Positions 8,137 to 17,136 of a DNA stretch of 64,000 nucleotides are shown in pieces. This DNA is from Halalkalicoccus sp. CGA53 (GTDB lineage Archaea > Halobacteriota > Halobacteria > Halobacteriales > Halalkalicoccaceae), in NCBI RefSeq assembly GCF_036429475.1, contig NZ_CP144125.1, forward strand, positions 1,984,001 through 2,048,000. The letters are read 5' to 3'. The notes beneath the pieces are model-generated. The model was not told the origin of the DNA. It did not search any database and worked only from the letters and a program-made list of their open reading frames with translations. Both the position numbers and the translations under genes were made by a program. Position 1 is the stretch's first letter; each line of letters opens with the position of its first letter.

Positions 8137-8233
8137 AGACGAGAGCAATCGACTGCTCGGGACCTCGCTCGATCGTATCCACCGGTTTCTCGCGGACCGA
8201 CAGGGTATTGGCCGGTCGCTCCAACGGACGCGC

Positions 8234-9370
8234 ATGCGTGTTCTCGTCTGTGGCGCGGGCTACGCCGGCGTCACCCTCGCCCGACGGCTGGAGTCGCGGC
8301 TCCCCGACGACGCGGAGCTCGTGGTGATCGACGAACACCACTACCACCTCGTCCAGCACGAACTCCACCGGGTGATCCGGCGTCCTTCCCTCGCCACCGA
8401 CATCGCCGTCCGGCTCGACGGGCTGTTCGATCGCGCCGAAACGAGGGAGGGACGGGTCGAGCGGATCGACCGCGACCGGCGGGTGGTGGAGGTCGACGGC
8501 GAGGAACTGTCCTACGACTACGCGGCGATCTGTCTCGGGGCCGAGACCGCGACCTACGGCCTCCCGGGGGTCGCCGAACACGGCTTACCCCTGAAACGGC
8601 TGCCCGACGCCGAACGGATTCGGGAGGCGGTCCTCGGGGTTCGAGAGGGCGGGACGGTCGTCGTCGGCGGTGCGGGCCTCTCGGGCGTGCAGGTCGCGGG
8701 CGAACTCGCAGCGCTCTCGCGCGAAGCCGACCGCGAGTTCCGGGTCCTGCTCGCAGAGCGCGAGGCGGAGGTCGCACCGAACTTCCCGGAGAACTTCCGA
8801 GGGGCCGTTCGAAGCGAACTCGAAGCTCGTGACGTCGAGGTGCTGACCGACCGGAGACTCACGCGAGCGACCGGATCGAGCGTCGAGTTCGAGGGCCGGG
8901 CCCCGATCGGGTACGACGCCTTCGTCTGGACGGGCGGGATCCGCGGGACGGACGCACTGGGAGGTCGAAGACCGTTCGTTCGGGCCGACCTCCGCCTCGA
9001 CGACCGGACGTTCGTCGTCGGCGACGCCGCCCGTGTGGTGGACGCGGACGGACAGGCGGTTCCGGCGAGCGCACAGGCCGCCATCCGGGAGGCACGCGTC
9101 GTCGCCGACGGAATCGCCGCGCTGGTCGAGAGCAGCTCGGACGGCGTCTTCGCACCGCGGACCGAGCGCTACACGTTCGACTCGCTCGGCTGGCTGGTCA
9201 GCGTCGGCGACGGCGCGGTCGCACAGGTCGGCCCGACGGTGCTCACCGGTGGGGCAGCCCACGCGCTGAAAGCCAGCGTGGGTGTCGGCTACCTGTCGTC
9301 GATCGGCGCGCTCCGGACCGCAGCGGAGCTGGTCGACGAGGAGTTCGGAATCGCGACCGAAGAAGGGTGA
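8234..9370 (+). CDS. NADH dehydrogenase-like FAD oxidoreductase
   Basis: A 378-residue member of the type II NADH dehydrogenase/sulfide-quinone reductase-like flavoprotein group. The FAD dinucleotide fold GAGYAG is at residues 7-12; a second Rossmann motif (VVGGAGLSG) at about 141-149 should bind NAD(P)H; and the FAD-closing motif FVVGDAAR is near residue 257. No C-terminal transmembrane helix is visible, so membrane attachment would be peripheral. The ATG at 8234 gives the canonical N-terminal Rossmann start; the longer frame runs through the hairpin array. The exact acceptor (quinone or other) cannot be deduced. Stop precedes a convergent membrane gene by 1 nt. Confidence 0.88.
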   Translation: MRVLVCGAGYAGVTLARRLESRLPDDAELVVIDEHHYHLVQHELHRVIRRPSLATDIAVRLDGLFDRAETREGRVERIDRDRRVVEVDGEELSYDYAAICLGAETATYGLPGVAEHGLPLKRLPDAERIREAVLGVREGGTVVVGGAGLSGVQVAGELAALSREADREFRVLLAEREAEVAPNFPENFRGAVRSELEARDVEVLTDRRLTRATGSSVEFEGRAPIGYDAFVWTGGIRGTDALGGRRPFVRADLRLDDRTFVVGDAARVVDADGQAVPASAQAAIREARVVADGIAALVESSSDGVFAPRTERYTFDSLGWLVSVGDGAVAQVGPTVLTGGAAHALKASVGVGYLSSIGALRTAAELVDEEFGIATEEG

Positions 9371-9371
9371 T

Positions 9372-9716
9372 CTAGATGCCGGGGACGCCGAACGCGCCCA
9401 CACTGATGTTGAGCACCGTCGCGAGCGCGAAGACGATCACGAGCGCCGAGAGCCACGCGACGAAGCCGATGATCACGGAGTCGACCCAGCCGCCGGGGTA
9501 GCGCCAGTTGATCACGGCGATCCAGACGACGAGCGCGATGACGGGTCCGAGCAGGGGAATCCACGCCGTGACCGCCCACGCGATCGCCCCGATCAGCGCC
9601 GTGATCACCGCGTGGCTGTAATCCTCCACGTCGGCGATCACCCGGGCGCTGAGGTAGATCGCGAGACCTCCGACGAGCAACGCTACGACGAACGCGAGTA
9701 CCGATCCAACTACCAT
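9372..9716 (-). CDS. Four-helix hypothetical membrane protein
   Basis: A 114-residue protein made almost entirely of four hydrophobic helices (about residues 3-25, 37-53, 57-70 and 83-105) with few charged residues and no catalytic motif. It has a Gly/Pro turn (RYPGGWVDS) before the last helix. I do not recognise a named family. It ends 1 nt from the flavoprotein stop, convergent, so it is a separate transcript. Confidence 0.7.
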   Translation of the reverse strand: MVVGSVLAFVVALLVGGLAIYLSARVIADVEDYSHAVITALIGAIAWAVTAWIPLLGPVIALVVWIAVINWRYPGGWVDSVIIGFVAWLSALVIVFALATVLNISVGAFGVPGI

Positions 9717-9852
9717 ACCTCGATTTCGAGGCGCCGACGGTTATACACACGCCCGTCGCACGCAACGTCCGTCGTTCTCCGGAATCGACAGCTCCGATGC
9801 GCCGTAACGTGTCTTGCGAACGGTTATGCATCCGGGGGGAGAACGGCGCTCG

Positions 9853-10155
9853 ATGGGAGTCGAACGGGGGGAAACACGCGGCTCGACCGGTCGCTGGACG
9901 ACCACGATCGACCGCGCCGTCACACCCGACGACGACTGCACCGAGATCGCGGGACTGCTCCAGGAGCGGCGAGACCACGACCGGGAGACGAGGTCCGTCC
10001 GTCGAGCGATCCCGTGGGCTGCGCTCGCGCTCGTCGTCGCCGTTCCGCTGCTGCTCTACTCGGAACTCCTGACCCCGACGGGAAGCCGGAACTTCTTCGG
10101 GATGGCGATCGGCGCGGCGCTGATGGCCGTCGGCTGGTGGAGCTACGCCCGCTAG
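9853..10155 (+). CDS. Small two-helix hypothetical membrane protein
   Basis: A 100-residue protein with a polar N-terminal half containing charged heptad-like residues (IAGLLQERRDHDRETRS) and two helices at about residues 53-71 and 79-97. An in-frame ATG at 9826 would add 9 residues, but ggttatgca there sits about 27 nt upstream of 9853 like a TATA box, so I choose the later start. No family recognised. Its TAG stop shares ctag with the stop of the convergent nuclease-like gene. Confidence 0.65.
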   Translation: MGVERGETRGSTGRWTTTIDRAVTPDDDCTEIAGLLQERRDHDRETRSVRRAIPWAALALVVAVPLLLYSELLTPTGSRNFFGMAIGAALMAVGWWSYAR

Positions 10156-10733
10156 AGCGAACCGTCCTCTTTCTTGAACGAGCGCCAGAGCCGGCCGTTG
10201 ATCGCCCTGAGCTGCTCGCCGACCGCCTCCGAACTCCGCCGTCTGGGTGCGGGGCTCTCGAACTGCGTGACCGAGTTCGCGTCGAGCGAGAGCCGCTTCA
10301 TTCGGACCGCGGGTTCGGAGTCGCCGATCCGCCAGATCTCGAGCTGGACGAGGACGAACTCGATCGCGTCGGTGTTCGCGTCGAGCCACGCGAGCGCGTC
10401 CAGTTCGCGCTCGGAGAAAGAGGGTGCGATCCAGACGATCACCGAGGCACCGATCTCGGCCGCACCCGCGAGCGTCGCGAGCACGTCCAGGTCCTCGGTG
10501 ATACAGTCCTCGATCACGACCTGCTCGCCCGTGTTCACGCCGCGAGCGTGGACGTCGATCCCGTACGGGCCGACGCCGTCGGCTTCGATCACCTCGAGTT
10601 CGCGGTCGAGTAGCTCCTCGAGGTCCGACCGGCGGTCGTCGTAGATCTCGCCGACGAGCCAGGTGGTAAAGCCCTCCTCGTGGTCGTTCCAGTACGCGGA
10701 TACCTTCTCCGCCTGTAGTTCCCCGAAGCCCAT
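10152..10733 (-). CDS. DUF4268-like protein with PD-(D/E)XK-type nuclease fold
   Basis: A 193-residue cytoplasmic protein resembling DUF4268-type proteins. The core YGIDVHARG, then VVIEDCIT, then VIVWIAPSF, then LEIWRIGDSEP matches the order of the restriction-endonuclease-like fold in that family as I remember it (D-Xn-E-X-Q). Here the Asp and Glu are kept (about residues 58 and 74), but the position usually held by Gln/Lys reads Cys, so activity may be lost or altered. No methylase or restriction partner is adjacent. The N-terminus begins MGFGELQAEKVSAYW, with a clear gap upstream. Function is inferred from fold similarity only. Confidence 0.6.
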   Translation of the reverse strand: MGFGELQAEKVSAYWNDHEEGFTTWLVGEIYDDRRSDLEELLDRELEVIEADGVGPYGIDVHARGVNTGEQVVIEDCITEDLDVLATLAGAAEIGASVIVWIAPSFSERELDALAWLDANTDAIEFVLVQLEIWRIGDSEPAVRMKRLSLDANSVTQFESPAPRRRSSEAVGEQLRAINGRLWRSFKKEDGSL

Positions 10734-10852
10734 ACCCCCTCCGGGTCACCCCGGCTAATAACTCCCCGGACGTCCCGTTTTTTCGACGTGTTGAACCGTG
10801 ATAGAACTCGGATCGTCGGAGTTAAGAGCGAGAGTCCCAAACCCGGTACCGA

Positions 10853-10927
10853 GGGCGCTTAGCTCAGTCTGGACAGAGTGCTTGGCTTCGGACCAAGTTG
10901 CCGCGGGTTCAAATCCTGCAGCGCCCA
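10853..10927 (+). tRNA. tRNA-Arg (anticodon TCG)
   Basis: A full cloverleaf in 75 nt: acceptor GGGCGCT pairs with AGCGCCC; D-arm around GCTC...GAGT; anticodon stem CTTGG/CCAAG enclosing loop CTTCGGA with anticodon TCG; and T-arm with GGTTCAAAT. The discriminator is A and CCA is not encoded. No intron. It marks the left end of an AT-richer accessory stretch, a common situation for integrated DNA, but I found no second copy of its 3' end by eye. Confidence 0.95.
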
Positions 10928-11250
10928 TCATTCTTCGTGTCGGTTCGGATTCCACAGACGGCGTCCAGTCGTATTTAAACGACGGGGGGTTCGCGCGAGT
11001 GATTCCAACATGAATCATCTCGGGGGTCGCCGCCGCCACGCGGTTCACATGATACCAATCGCCGCTCTAGCGGAGATCGTTGATACGGATCGTCGGCTCA
11101 AACGGAGAACCACAATCAGTTGAGTGACCAGCTCTATAGCCAGTTCTCGATTCGGTGATCTGCGAGCAAAACCGCAAGAGAGCGCTCCATCAACAATGTG
11201 CTACAGAAGAGCGTGCGCACTAATTCAGCACCGAAGCCGTGGTAGCAACG
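10928..11250. other. Gap downstream of tRNA-Arg, possible 37-codon ORF
   Basis: No recognisable gene. A TATA-like tatttaaa at 10971-10978 precedes an ATG at 11010 that opens a 37-codon basic ORF ending at 11123. I cannot tell whether it is translated. The remainder has no clear repeats or homology that I can see. Confidence 0.4.
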
Positions 11251-11763
11251 CTACCTACAGACGTACTGGATCTCGTACGTTAGGTTTGGACCTTCTTGGA
11301 GCACGGTACCGGTCCCAGTGACGTCAACGGTGTTCGCTGCCTGGTTTATTACCCGAACCGATGCCTCGGTAATGGGAAAGCCAGGCTCAGGTACATGTCC
11401 ACGGCCTGAGACGGCCAGGGTGAGCGTTCCCTCGCCACAGTCACCTACCCGACCGGTGAACGTCATCGTGCCGTCGAAGACGACGCGACCGCTCTTGTGC
11501 ACCATTCCACTGGTATCCTGCACGAAGGTGCCTTCTAGGGTTCCGGTAGCTGTTCCTGTAAGAATGCGATCCTCGAAGCTGTTGCCGCCCACTTCACGGA
11601 TCGGAGTTACCTCTAAGCCCGTTATCGAGCCTTCCCCGGATCCTTGAACTGGCGGTCCCGGATTGTTCCCGTTCGCAGCGACTGCCGTGGGCGTACTCAG
11701 GATAGCTGCTGCGCCGCCCGCACGAAGTACTGCCCGTCGAGTTATTTCGGTCACGTTTACCAC
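11251..11763 (-). CDS. Secreted hypothetical protein with Tat-like signal
   Basis: A 170-residue protein with a Tat-like leader (TRRAVLRAGGAAAILS) and an AVAANG-like cleavage region near residue 30. The mature part is rich in Gly, Thr and Val with alternating hydrophobics (GTATGTLEGTFVQD, GRVVFDGTMTFTGRVG), which suggests an all-beta barrel of the kind seen in allene-oxide-cyclase-like or DUF3224-like proteins; that fold guess is inference. Two cysteines (VGDCGEG and the C-terminal YVCR) could pair. The start is GTG at 11763, with another in-frame GTG at 11754. It lies alone in the accessory stretch with wide gaps on both sides. Confidence 0.6.
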   Translation of the reverse strand: MVNVTEITRRAVLRAGGAAAILSTPTAVAANGNNPGPPVQGSGEGSITGLEVTPIREVGGNSFEDRILTGTATGTLEGTFVQDTSGMVHKSGRVVFDGTMTFTGRVGDCGEGTLTLAVSGRGHVPEPGFPITEASVRVINQAANTVDVTGTGTVLQEGPNLTYEIQYVCR

Positions 11764-12288
11764 CCCGTCCTCCCCGAAGAGGACTAAACCCGTAACAATG
11801 TTAATTGACTTATAGATTTTCTACGGCTGTCAAGTACATCGTAATTTCCCTTCGAAGAGGATTCGCTTCGGTCTCGTCCGTTCAGTCCAGAGAACGGAGA
11901 TGCGGATAGAGGCTATCGAGTCCGAACGGTGTACGTCGGACACCCCAAGCTGTTTCGGACTCGAGGAAGCACGGGGTTGGACCACCACAGATCTGGTGAC
12001 ACCCCACCGCCCGAAAACGTAACGTCCGCGTCGGTGCTCTCCGACGCTCTGTGAATCGACACAATCGATTATCTGATGTGTTGTGACCCATCGGGACGAC
12101 CGATTTCTCGTATCAAGGTGTGCACCACTGTCAGTGACTGCAGGAGTGTCAATCAGTGACTATATGATCAATTCACGCATTGTGTCTTGGTACCACTCAC
12201 CACTAACGGTGAAAGCAAACCTAGCTCCGTACGATACGGAACTGAAAGTGGAAGAAGCCGCTTTTACAGGCGTGGTGAGGGGATTACC
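11764..12288. other. Gene-free gap upstream of subtilase
   Basis: I see no gene in these 525 bases, which are AT-richer than the flanking core genome. The right end holds a TATA-like cttttaca at 12261-12268, about 25 nt upstream of the subtilase ATG, fitting a leaderless promoter. Confidence 0.5.
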
Positions 12289-13842
12289 ATGCCAAGGAAT
12301 TACGTAAGTAATGTAAGACGACGTGACATACTCAGAGCCTCAGCGGGAGGAATCCTCGCTGGTACGACGGGGGTGTCGGCGGTGTTCGGAGGAATCGTCG
12401 CTGCAACCGGTGGGGAACAGCGCTATATCGTAGCAGCGAATCGAAATGCTCGAAATCGGATCGGGAACGCGGGGTTCGACGTCACCCGAGCGCTCGCCGA
12501 CGAAACGGTGTTGATCGTGGTCGGACCAGAAGACGAGCAGGAAACCCTCGAAGCCATCAACGGCGTTCAGGACGTCACGCTGGACTTTAAGATAGAGCTT
12601 CAAGACACCGTCAACAGCGGTATCGAACACGACTTTGAATCGGTTGCGAGCGGTGATGAGGGCGGGGAACCACCGACGTTGTGGGACTTCCAGTGGGAGA
12701 AGCCACAGATAGGCGTCCCGGAGGCCCACGATATCGCGACGGGTGCAGGGACGAAAATCGCGATCATCGACACCGGGATTCAACCCGGACATCCCGATCT
12801 CGGGAATCTCAACGAAGACGAGAGTGTCGCGTTCATCGAAGGGGAGCGAATCGATGCAGGAGAGCCAGTCGACGTGTTCTTTAGCCACGGAACGATGGTG
12901 GCCGGAATCGCTGCTGCGCAAGGAAATGGGATACTCGGTACCGCCCCGGACGCGGAACTGGTGTCGATTCGCGTGTTTACGCCAGCAGGTACCACCACAT
13001 TTGTCGACATCCTGCTCGCAACGGAGTATGCTGCTGCAATCGGTGCCGACGTCGCGAACCTGAGCCTCGGAACGGTACCGTTACCGCCCCAGGTGAATGC
13101 AGGCGGTATCAGGGCGGCCGACGAGCGTGTCGCCAATCACGCCGTCAGGGACGGCACCGTCGTCGTGTACGCCGCGGGGAACTCCGCAACGAACTTGCAG
13201 CAGGGTGGGCAGGTAGTGTTCGGTGCCAGCATGGCCGGTACGGTTGCAGCGAGTGCGACGGGAGCAGACGAGCTACTGACGTTCTATTCGAATTACGGGA
13301 CGAATGTGATCGACGTCGCCGCACCCGGTGGTGGGATGGCAGATCCAGTCGAGAGTTACTGTGGGTACGCTGAATACATCGCTCAGTTCGAGCCGGTCGA
13401 TCCAGACTTCCCGGACGGCCCGTTCGCGGAGTTCATCGACCCGGAAGATCGGGAATTTCCGGGATCAGGGGTAGATACTGAAGTGTGCTTCGCGTTTCCC
13501 GACGAAGTGTTTCCGGTCCCGGTAGTCAACGAGAATTTCATCGCGGAGTGTTTCCCGTGTACGACCGGTGAATACCCGTTCCCGCTCAACGGAATTATTT
13601 CGACGATGTACATTCCGGAGTTGGATCTACACACGTATGAGTGGCAGGGTGGGACGTCTTTCGCGGCGCCGCACGTCGCAGGAGTCGTCGCCCTCGTCCG
13701 GGAACTCGAACCGGACATGAACGCACGGCGAGTCGTGAATGCGATCAAGCAGGGCGCCGAGGGAGCTACTGGCCGGAGCGATCCCGAACTCGGCGCCGGT
13801 CGAATTAATGCGCTGAATACCCTCATCCGCGTCGACGGGTAA
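12289..13842 (+). CDS. Exported subtilisin-like serine protease (S8 family)
   Basis: A 517-residue extracellular protease related to halolysins. A Tat motif (VRRRDILRASAGG) leads a hydrophobic signal; residues 45-105 resemble an inhibitor I9-type propeptide. The catalytic triad is complete: Asp161 (IAIIDTG), His200 (SHGTMVAG) and Ser457 (GGTSFAAPHVAG), with oxyanion Asn298 (AAGNSA). Between residues about 350 and 440 is an acidic, aromatic insertion with Cys358, Cys400, Cys421 and Cys424 that I do not recognise from standard halolysins; disulfides are possible. No C-terminal extension follows the catalytic core. The ATG at 12289 fits the Tat signal and the TATA box 25 nt upstream. Confidence 0.93.
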   Translation: MPRNYVSNVRRRDILRASAGGILAGTTGVSAVFGGIVAATGGEQRYIVAANRNARNRIGNAGFDVTRALADETVLIVVGPEDEQETLEAINGVQDVTLDFKIELQDTVNSGIEHDFESVASGDEGGEPPTLWDFQWEKPQIGVPEAHDIATGAGTKIAIIDTGIQPGHPDLGNLNEDESVAFIEGERIDAGEPVDVFFSHGTMVAGIAAAQGNGILGTAPDAELVSIRVFTPAGTTTFVDILLATEYAAAIGADVANLSLGTVPLPPQVNAGGIRAADERVANHAVRDGTVVVYAAGNSATNLQQGGQVVFGASMAGTVAASATGADELLTFYSNYGTNVIDVAAPGGGMADPVESYCGYAEYIAQFEPVDPDFPDGPFAEFIDPEDREFPGSGVDTEVCFAFPDEVFPVPVVNENFIAECFPCTTGEYPFPLNGIISTMYIPELDLHTYEWQGGTSFAAPHVAGVVALVRELEPDMNARRVVNAIKQGAEGATGRSDPELGAGRINALNTLIRVDG

Positions 13843-14992
13843 ATTACAACCGATCTACAATAATCTATATTGGGCTGTCTATATGAGAACCTACTCGGCA
13901 AGTATGCGGTTGTCCAACGCTTGATTCGTTCGTTGAAAATCGTAGCGAAGAGCGAAGCGACGGATCCAACGTCTCGCGCTTTTCCGACCTCCCCACTATG
14001 AGATATAAAAGCGGTCTGTACGCATCGCGAGCGTCTGAAACCACTTCTCGATCAGGTATCTCTCCGAGTAATCGAGCCGACCGCTCGATCCAAATCGGGA
14101 GAGGCCAGTCAGATAGCCCAAACCATCCGCTAGAACCACCGCCTCCGAGAGGTCGTGATTCTACGTCAGTCGATGCAGGAACGCCGTTCTCAGAACGCCG
14201 CACGATCCACTGGACTGCACGAGAACGGAGTTCTCGTGACCGACGGCGGGTTCGGACTGGCGGTCCGCTAGCCGATACGCCCACGACCGGACCGCTCCAT
14301 GCGAGCGATTGACGCCCATCTACTCGAGGATGGTGGGCGTCTCCCTAACCGAGAGACACACCGAGTGCAGGCCTACCCCGAAGACCCCTGTGAGTGTCGG
14401 GGGGTCGCTTGTTTTTCCAACTTCGAGAGAGTCGCGTCTAGCGTCTATTCGAGCAGACCTACGAGTTGCATAATCACCACTCGCCACGACCTGCTCGCTT
14501 CTCAAAACACCCTCACCTCGACAGTGCCGAGCGCAACGACCTCTCCTTGGACTGGTGTGCCGACGCAGTTCGAACGCTCTACTCACCTCACACCGAAGAC
14601 CTGCTCAAGACGATAGTGACCGACTCCGATCCAGCCGGTCCAACGAACGTCGAGGCATCGGTTCGGACCTGGGCGGACGGTGCAGCCGAGTATGCTGACT
14701 ACCTCGAAGCTGTGGGTCTCGATACAGGGACTACAGGGCGTTACACCGACTGTTCTCCGCGGGTGTCGATGCCGGGCGCGGTGACCACGATTGGACGTGC
14801 TTTGGCGACAGTATTTCGACCCATCCCGAAGTCTGACTGGACTACCGTCCGGTGCTGATCTGAAGATGTCAGTCTCGATCGAAGTGATGGGTTCCCACGC
14901 GTACCGACCGATCGACCGATGGCGAATCTGGTACGAACGAACGAGATTCACGGGGCCGATGGAACAGAGGATATTTTCGATGAGGAGAAGGA
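13843..14992. other. 1.15-kb gap without recognisable genes
   Basis: Open frames exist (minus strand 13865-14284 and 14320-14586; plus strand 14466-14858, the last starting at TTG), but none has a motif or composition I can tie to a family. Codon choice is unlike the core genes and they overlap one another on opposite strands. The stretch probably contains decayed genes of a former mobile or accessory insertion. I report no feature inside it. Confidence 0.5.
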
Positions 14993-15415
14993 TCACTCGT
15001 CTGAGACACCGAGCTGTGTGAGGTGGTCCTGGGCGTCGTAATAGCTCCGCTCTTCCTGGATTTGCCCGTCTTCGATCACCAGTTTCATCATCCCCCGTAC
15101 TTCGACGGTGTTTTGAGTTGGTGGGATACCAGCGAACTCCCCCTCGTGTGTGCCCGTCCAGGTCCATTCGATCATGACCACGTCGTCGCTGACGAGCATG
15201 TCGTCAGCCGTCACTCGCACGTCGGGAAACGCCGTCTTCACGTCACGAACGTCGTTTTCGAACGCGTCCCGTCCGTGCGCCCCTTCATCGGGCAGGAACG
15301 GATCATAGCGACTGACCGTCTCGGCGTAAACGTCGAGTTTCGATACGTCTCCACTATGGACGTCCATTGCGGCACGTGCGACCTCCTCTCCGTCTCGTGC
15401 TGTTTGCTCTGCCAT
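14993..15415 (-). CDS. SnoaL-like ester cyclase/nuclear transport factor 2-fold protein
   Basis: A 140-residue protein of the SnoaL/NTF2-like cone fold. Typical signs are the early segment Asp/Val-Tyr-Ala-Glu-Thr-Val around residue 30, the motif GRDAFENDVRDVKTAFPDVRVTADD, a TWTGTHEGEFAGIPPTQ loop and a terminal YYDAQDHLTQLG. Members act on small polyketide-like substrates or have unknown roles. Nothing nearby indicates a polyketide pathway. No signal peptide, so it is cytoplasmic. The ATG at 15415 is the first in frame. Confidence 0.85.
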   Translation of the reverse strand: MAEQTARDGEEVARAAMDVHSGDVSKLDVYAETVSRYDPFLPDEGAHGRDAFENDVRDVKTAFPDVRVTADDMLVSDDVVMIEWTWTGTHEGEFAGIPPTQNTVEVRGMMKLVIEDGQIQEERSYYDAQDHLTQLGVSDE

Positions 15416-15718
15416 GGTAGGGTTTCTCCTCTACTATGGGACACACCCACATAGACTCACCTCGTGCAACGCCTGCAGGGGTTGATCGAAGAGGTTCGAA
15501 CTACCGGGGAACGAGTGAACGATACGCGTCATCTATCCAGCGGAGACTCGACGAGCTACCGAACCGGTATCACGTTACGTCTGCTTCGTATAAACGAGCT
15601 CCTCCCCAGCCGACACGGGTTCTACAAACCACCTCGAAACCTGTCTTGCCTACCGATAATCCCTTCAAAAGAGCGATCTGCGATTTCTATCTGAAGACGA
15701 ATATCCCTCACCGCTCAA
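15416..15718. other. 303-nt gap, nothing recognised
   Basis: Between the SnoaL-like gene and the bactofilin-like gene I see only short overlapping frames with no motifs. Upstream of the SnoaL-like ATG the strand is AT-richer and may hold its promoter, but I cannot place a TATA box with confidence. Confidence 0.35.
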
Positions 15719-16795
15719 CTACGAAAGTTCGTCGGCGGGTGTCTCTCCGAGAGGGGCCGGGGCAGATGATGGTCGACTCCGGCGACGGTACTCGTAGAGT
15801 CCTGTCGCCAACGCACCCAATCCCAGGAGCAAGATCACGACGTTCAACAACCCACCAATGAACGGCACCTGCGAGAGAACCGCACCAACGAGCAATCCTC
15901 CGACCAGCGCCAGCCACAGGTTGTCCATCCCGGCCAGCGATAGTAGCCACGCACCGATCGCAAATCGGCCGTACACTACCCCGATCCATAGAAGAAACGC
16001 GAACGCTATCGCCCCACCGATGCTGAGCGGGATACCGATAACCGTCAGTGCGACCAGGACCAGCACTAGCGGGACGGCGATGAAGAGGCCGAGACCTACC
16101 AGCCCCGTTTTAACTGGCTCGGTCGATACGCGGTCAGCGACGTCTTCCGAGAAGCGCGGAAACAGCGCGAGCAACACCGCTCCGAGGAGGAGGTTGAGGA
16201 CGAACGCATACACGGTGAATACCCACGAAGCGAGCGGCTGAAGGTCAGGACCGATACTCACGCCAATCGTTCGGTCCCTGGTGATCTCCCCGGCAACAGC
16301 GTCGAGGTTTCCCTCGAGAGTGCCGTCGTAGGTCAGCGATCCGGCGATTTCGGCCTCGTCTCCGAGCTGGATCGTATCAGCACCAATCGTCACGTCACCA
16401 CCGATTGCACCATCGATGCGGATGGTACCTGCCCCGGCATCGAGGTCACCGCCGATAGTCGCACCTTCGTCGATGTGGATATCGCCAGCACCAGCGGCAA
16501 CATCCCCGTCGACAGCCCCGGTGATACGTAGATTTCCGGTAGCAGTGCTGACGTCACCTTCGACCGTTCCCTCGATGAGTACGTTTCCGGCGGCTCCCGA
16601 GACGTCACCGGTGACCGTCCCCTGAACGAGTATCGCTCCAGCGACGGCATTCACCTCCGAAACCGTCTCTCCCTCCTCAACGATAACGGTCCCACTGGCT
16701 CCGGTCTGTGCTGCTGCGATACCGGGAATCAGACCGAGGACGAGTGCACCGACGACAAGAAAAACGAGAACGTGTCTACTGATTGTGATTCTCAT
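15719..16795 (-). CDS. Bactofilin-like polymer-forming protein with membrane domain
   Basis: A 358-residue protein. A signal peptide or helix (residues 8-29) is followed by about 150 residues of short repeats in which Gly-Asp-Val/Ile/Leu recur every 15-18 residues (TGDVSGAAGNVLIEG and similar). That is the right-handed beta-helix signature of bactofilins (polymer-forming cytoskeletal proteins). The C-terminal half (about 190-340) has four or five transmembrane helices. The repeats would sit on the outside if the first helix is a signal. Usual bactofilins are soluble and cytoplasmic, so this is the membrane-fused form. Function, perhaps envelope organisation, is inferred. No operon partner. 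Confidence 0.8.
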   Translation of the reverse strand: MRITISRHVLVFLVVGALVLGLIPGIAAAQTGASGTVIVEEGETVSEVNAVAGAILVQGTVTGDVSGAAGNVLIEGTVEGDVSTATGNLRITGAVDGDVAAGAGDIHIDEGATIGGDLDAGAGTIRIDGAIGGDVTIGADTIQLGDEAEIAGSLTYDGTLEGNLDAVAGEITRDRTIGVSIGPDLQPLASWVFTVYAFVLNLLLGAVLLALFPRFSEDVADRVSTEPVKTGLVGLGLFIAVPLVLVLVALTVIGIPLSIGGAIAFAFLLWIGVVYGRFAIGAWLLSLAGMDNLWLALVGGLLVGAVLSQVPFIGGLLNVVILLLGLGALATGLYEYRRRSRPSSAPAPLGETPADELS

Positions 16796-17136
16796 GCTAG
16801 TTACACACCCTGCCCGATCATAACCATTTGCAGTTTACGTCCCTCTGCTATCAGCTGATACTATCGAAGAACACAGATCGGAACCACATACCGGCGATTG
16901 ATCGGGAGAAGAACTGAAACGATCAGATCCGAGGCGAGGGAAGCGTCGGTGAGGGGTGCCGAGAAGCCCATTGGAGTTGGCCGCTGCCTACCGATTCCGA
17001 AGGTGAACCGGCCTTTCGATGCAACGATCCGCTCGAGTAGATCACCGACCACCGAATGGTCCTCGTTCGTGAGATCGACCGGGCCCCAGCGTATAGTATA
17101 TCCCGTTGCATGTGGGAGAGATCAAGAACGGTCCAC
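16796..17136. other. Gap with promoter for the two-gene membrane operon
   Basis: No gene is visible. The right end contains gtatagtatatc at 17092-17103, a good archaeal TATA region 34-45 nt before the ATG at 17137. Confidence 0.45.

Noticed and set aside
7943-8233. N-terminal extension of the flavoprotein through the hairpin array
   Set aside because: Arg/Ser-rich, full of palindromes; the canonical FAD motif begins only a few residues after 8234.
12187-12288. 34-residue N-terminal extension of the subtilase
   Set aside because: It precedes the Tat motif and overlaps the TATA box; the ATG at 12289 gives a normal signal.
13998-14312. 104-residue plus frame in the gap
   Set aside because: Ser/Arg-rich shadow composition, no motif, overlapped by a minus frame.
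13865-14858. Frames in the 13.8-15.0 kb gap as transposase remnants
   Set aside because: I compared them with haloarchaeal IS families from memory and found no convincing DDE or HTH pattern.
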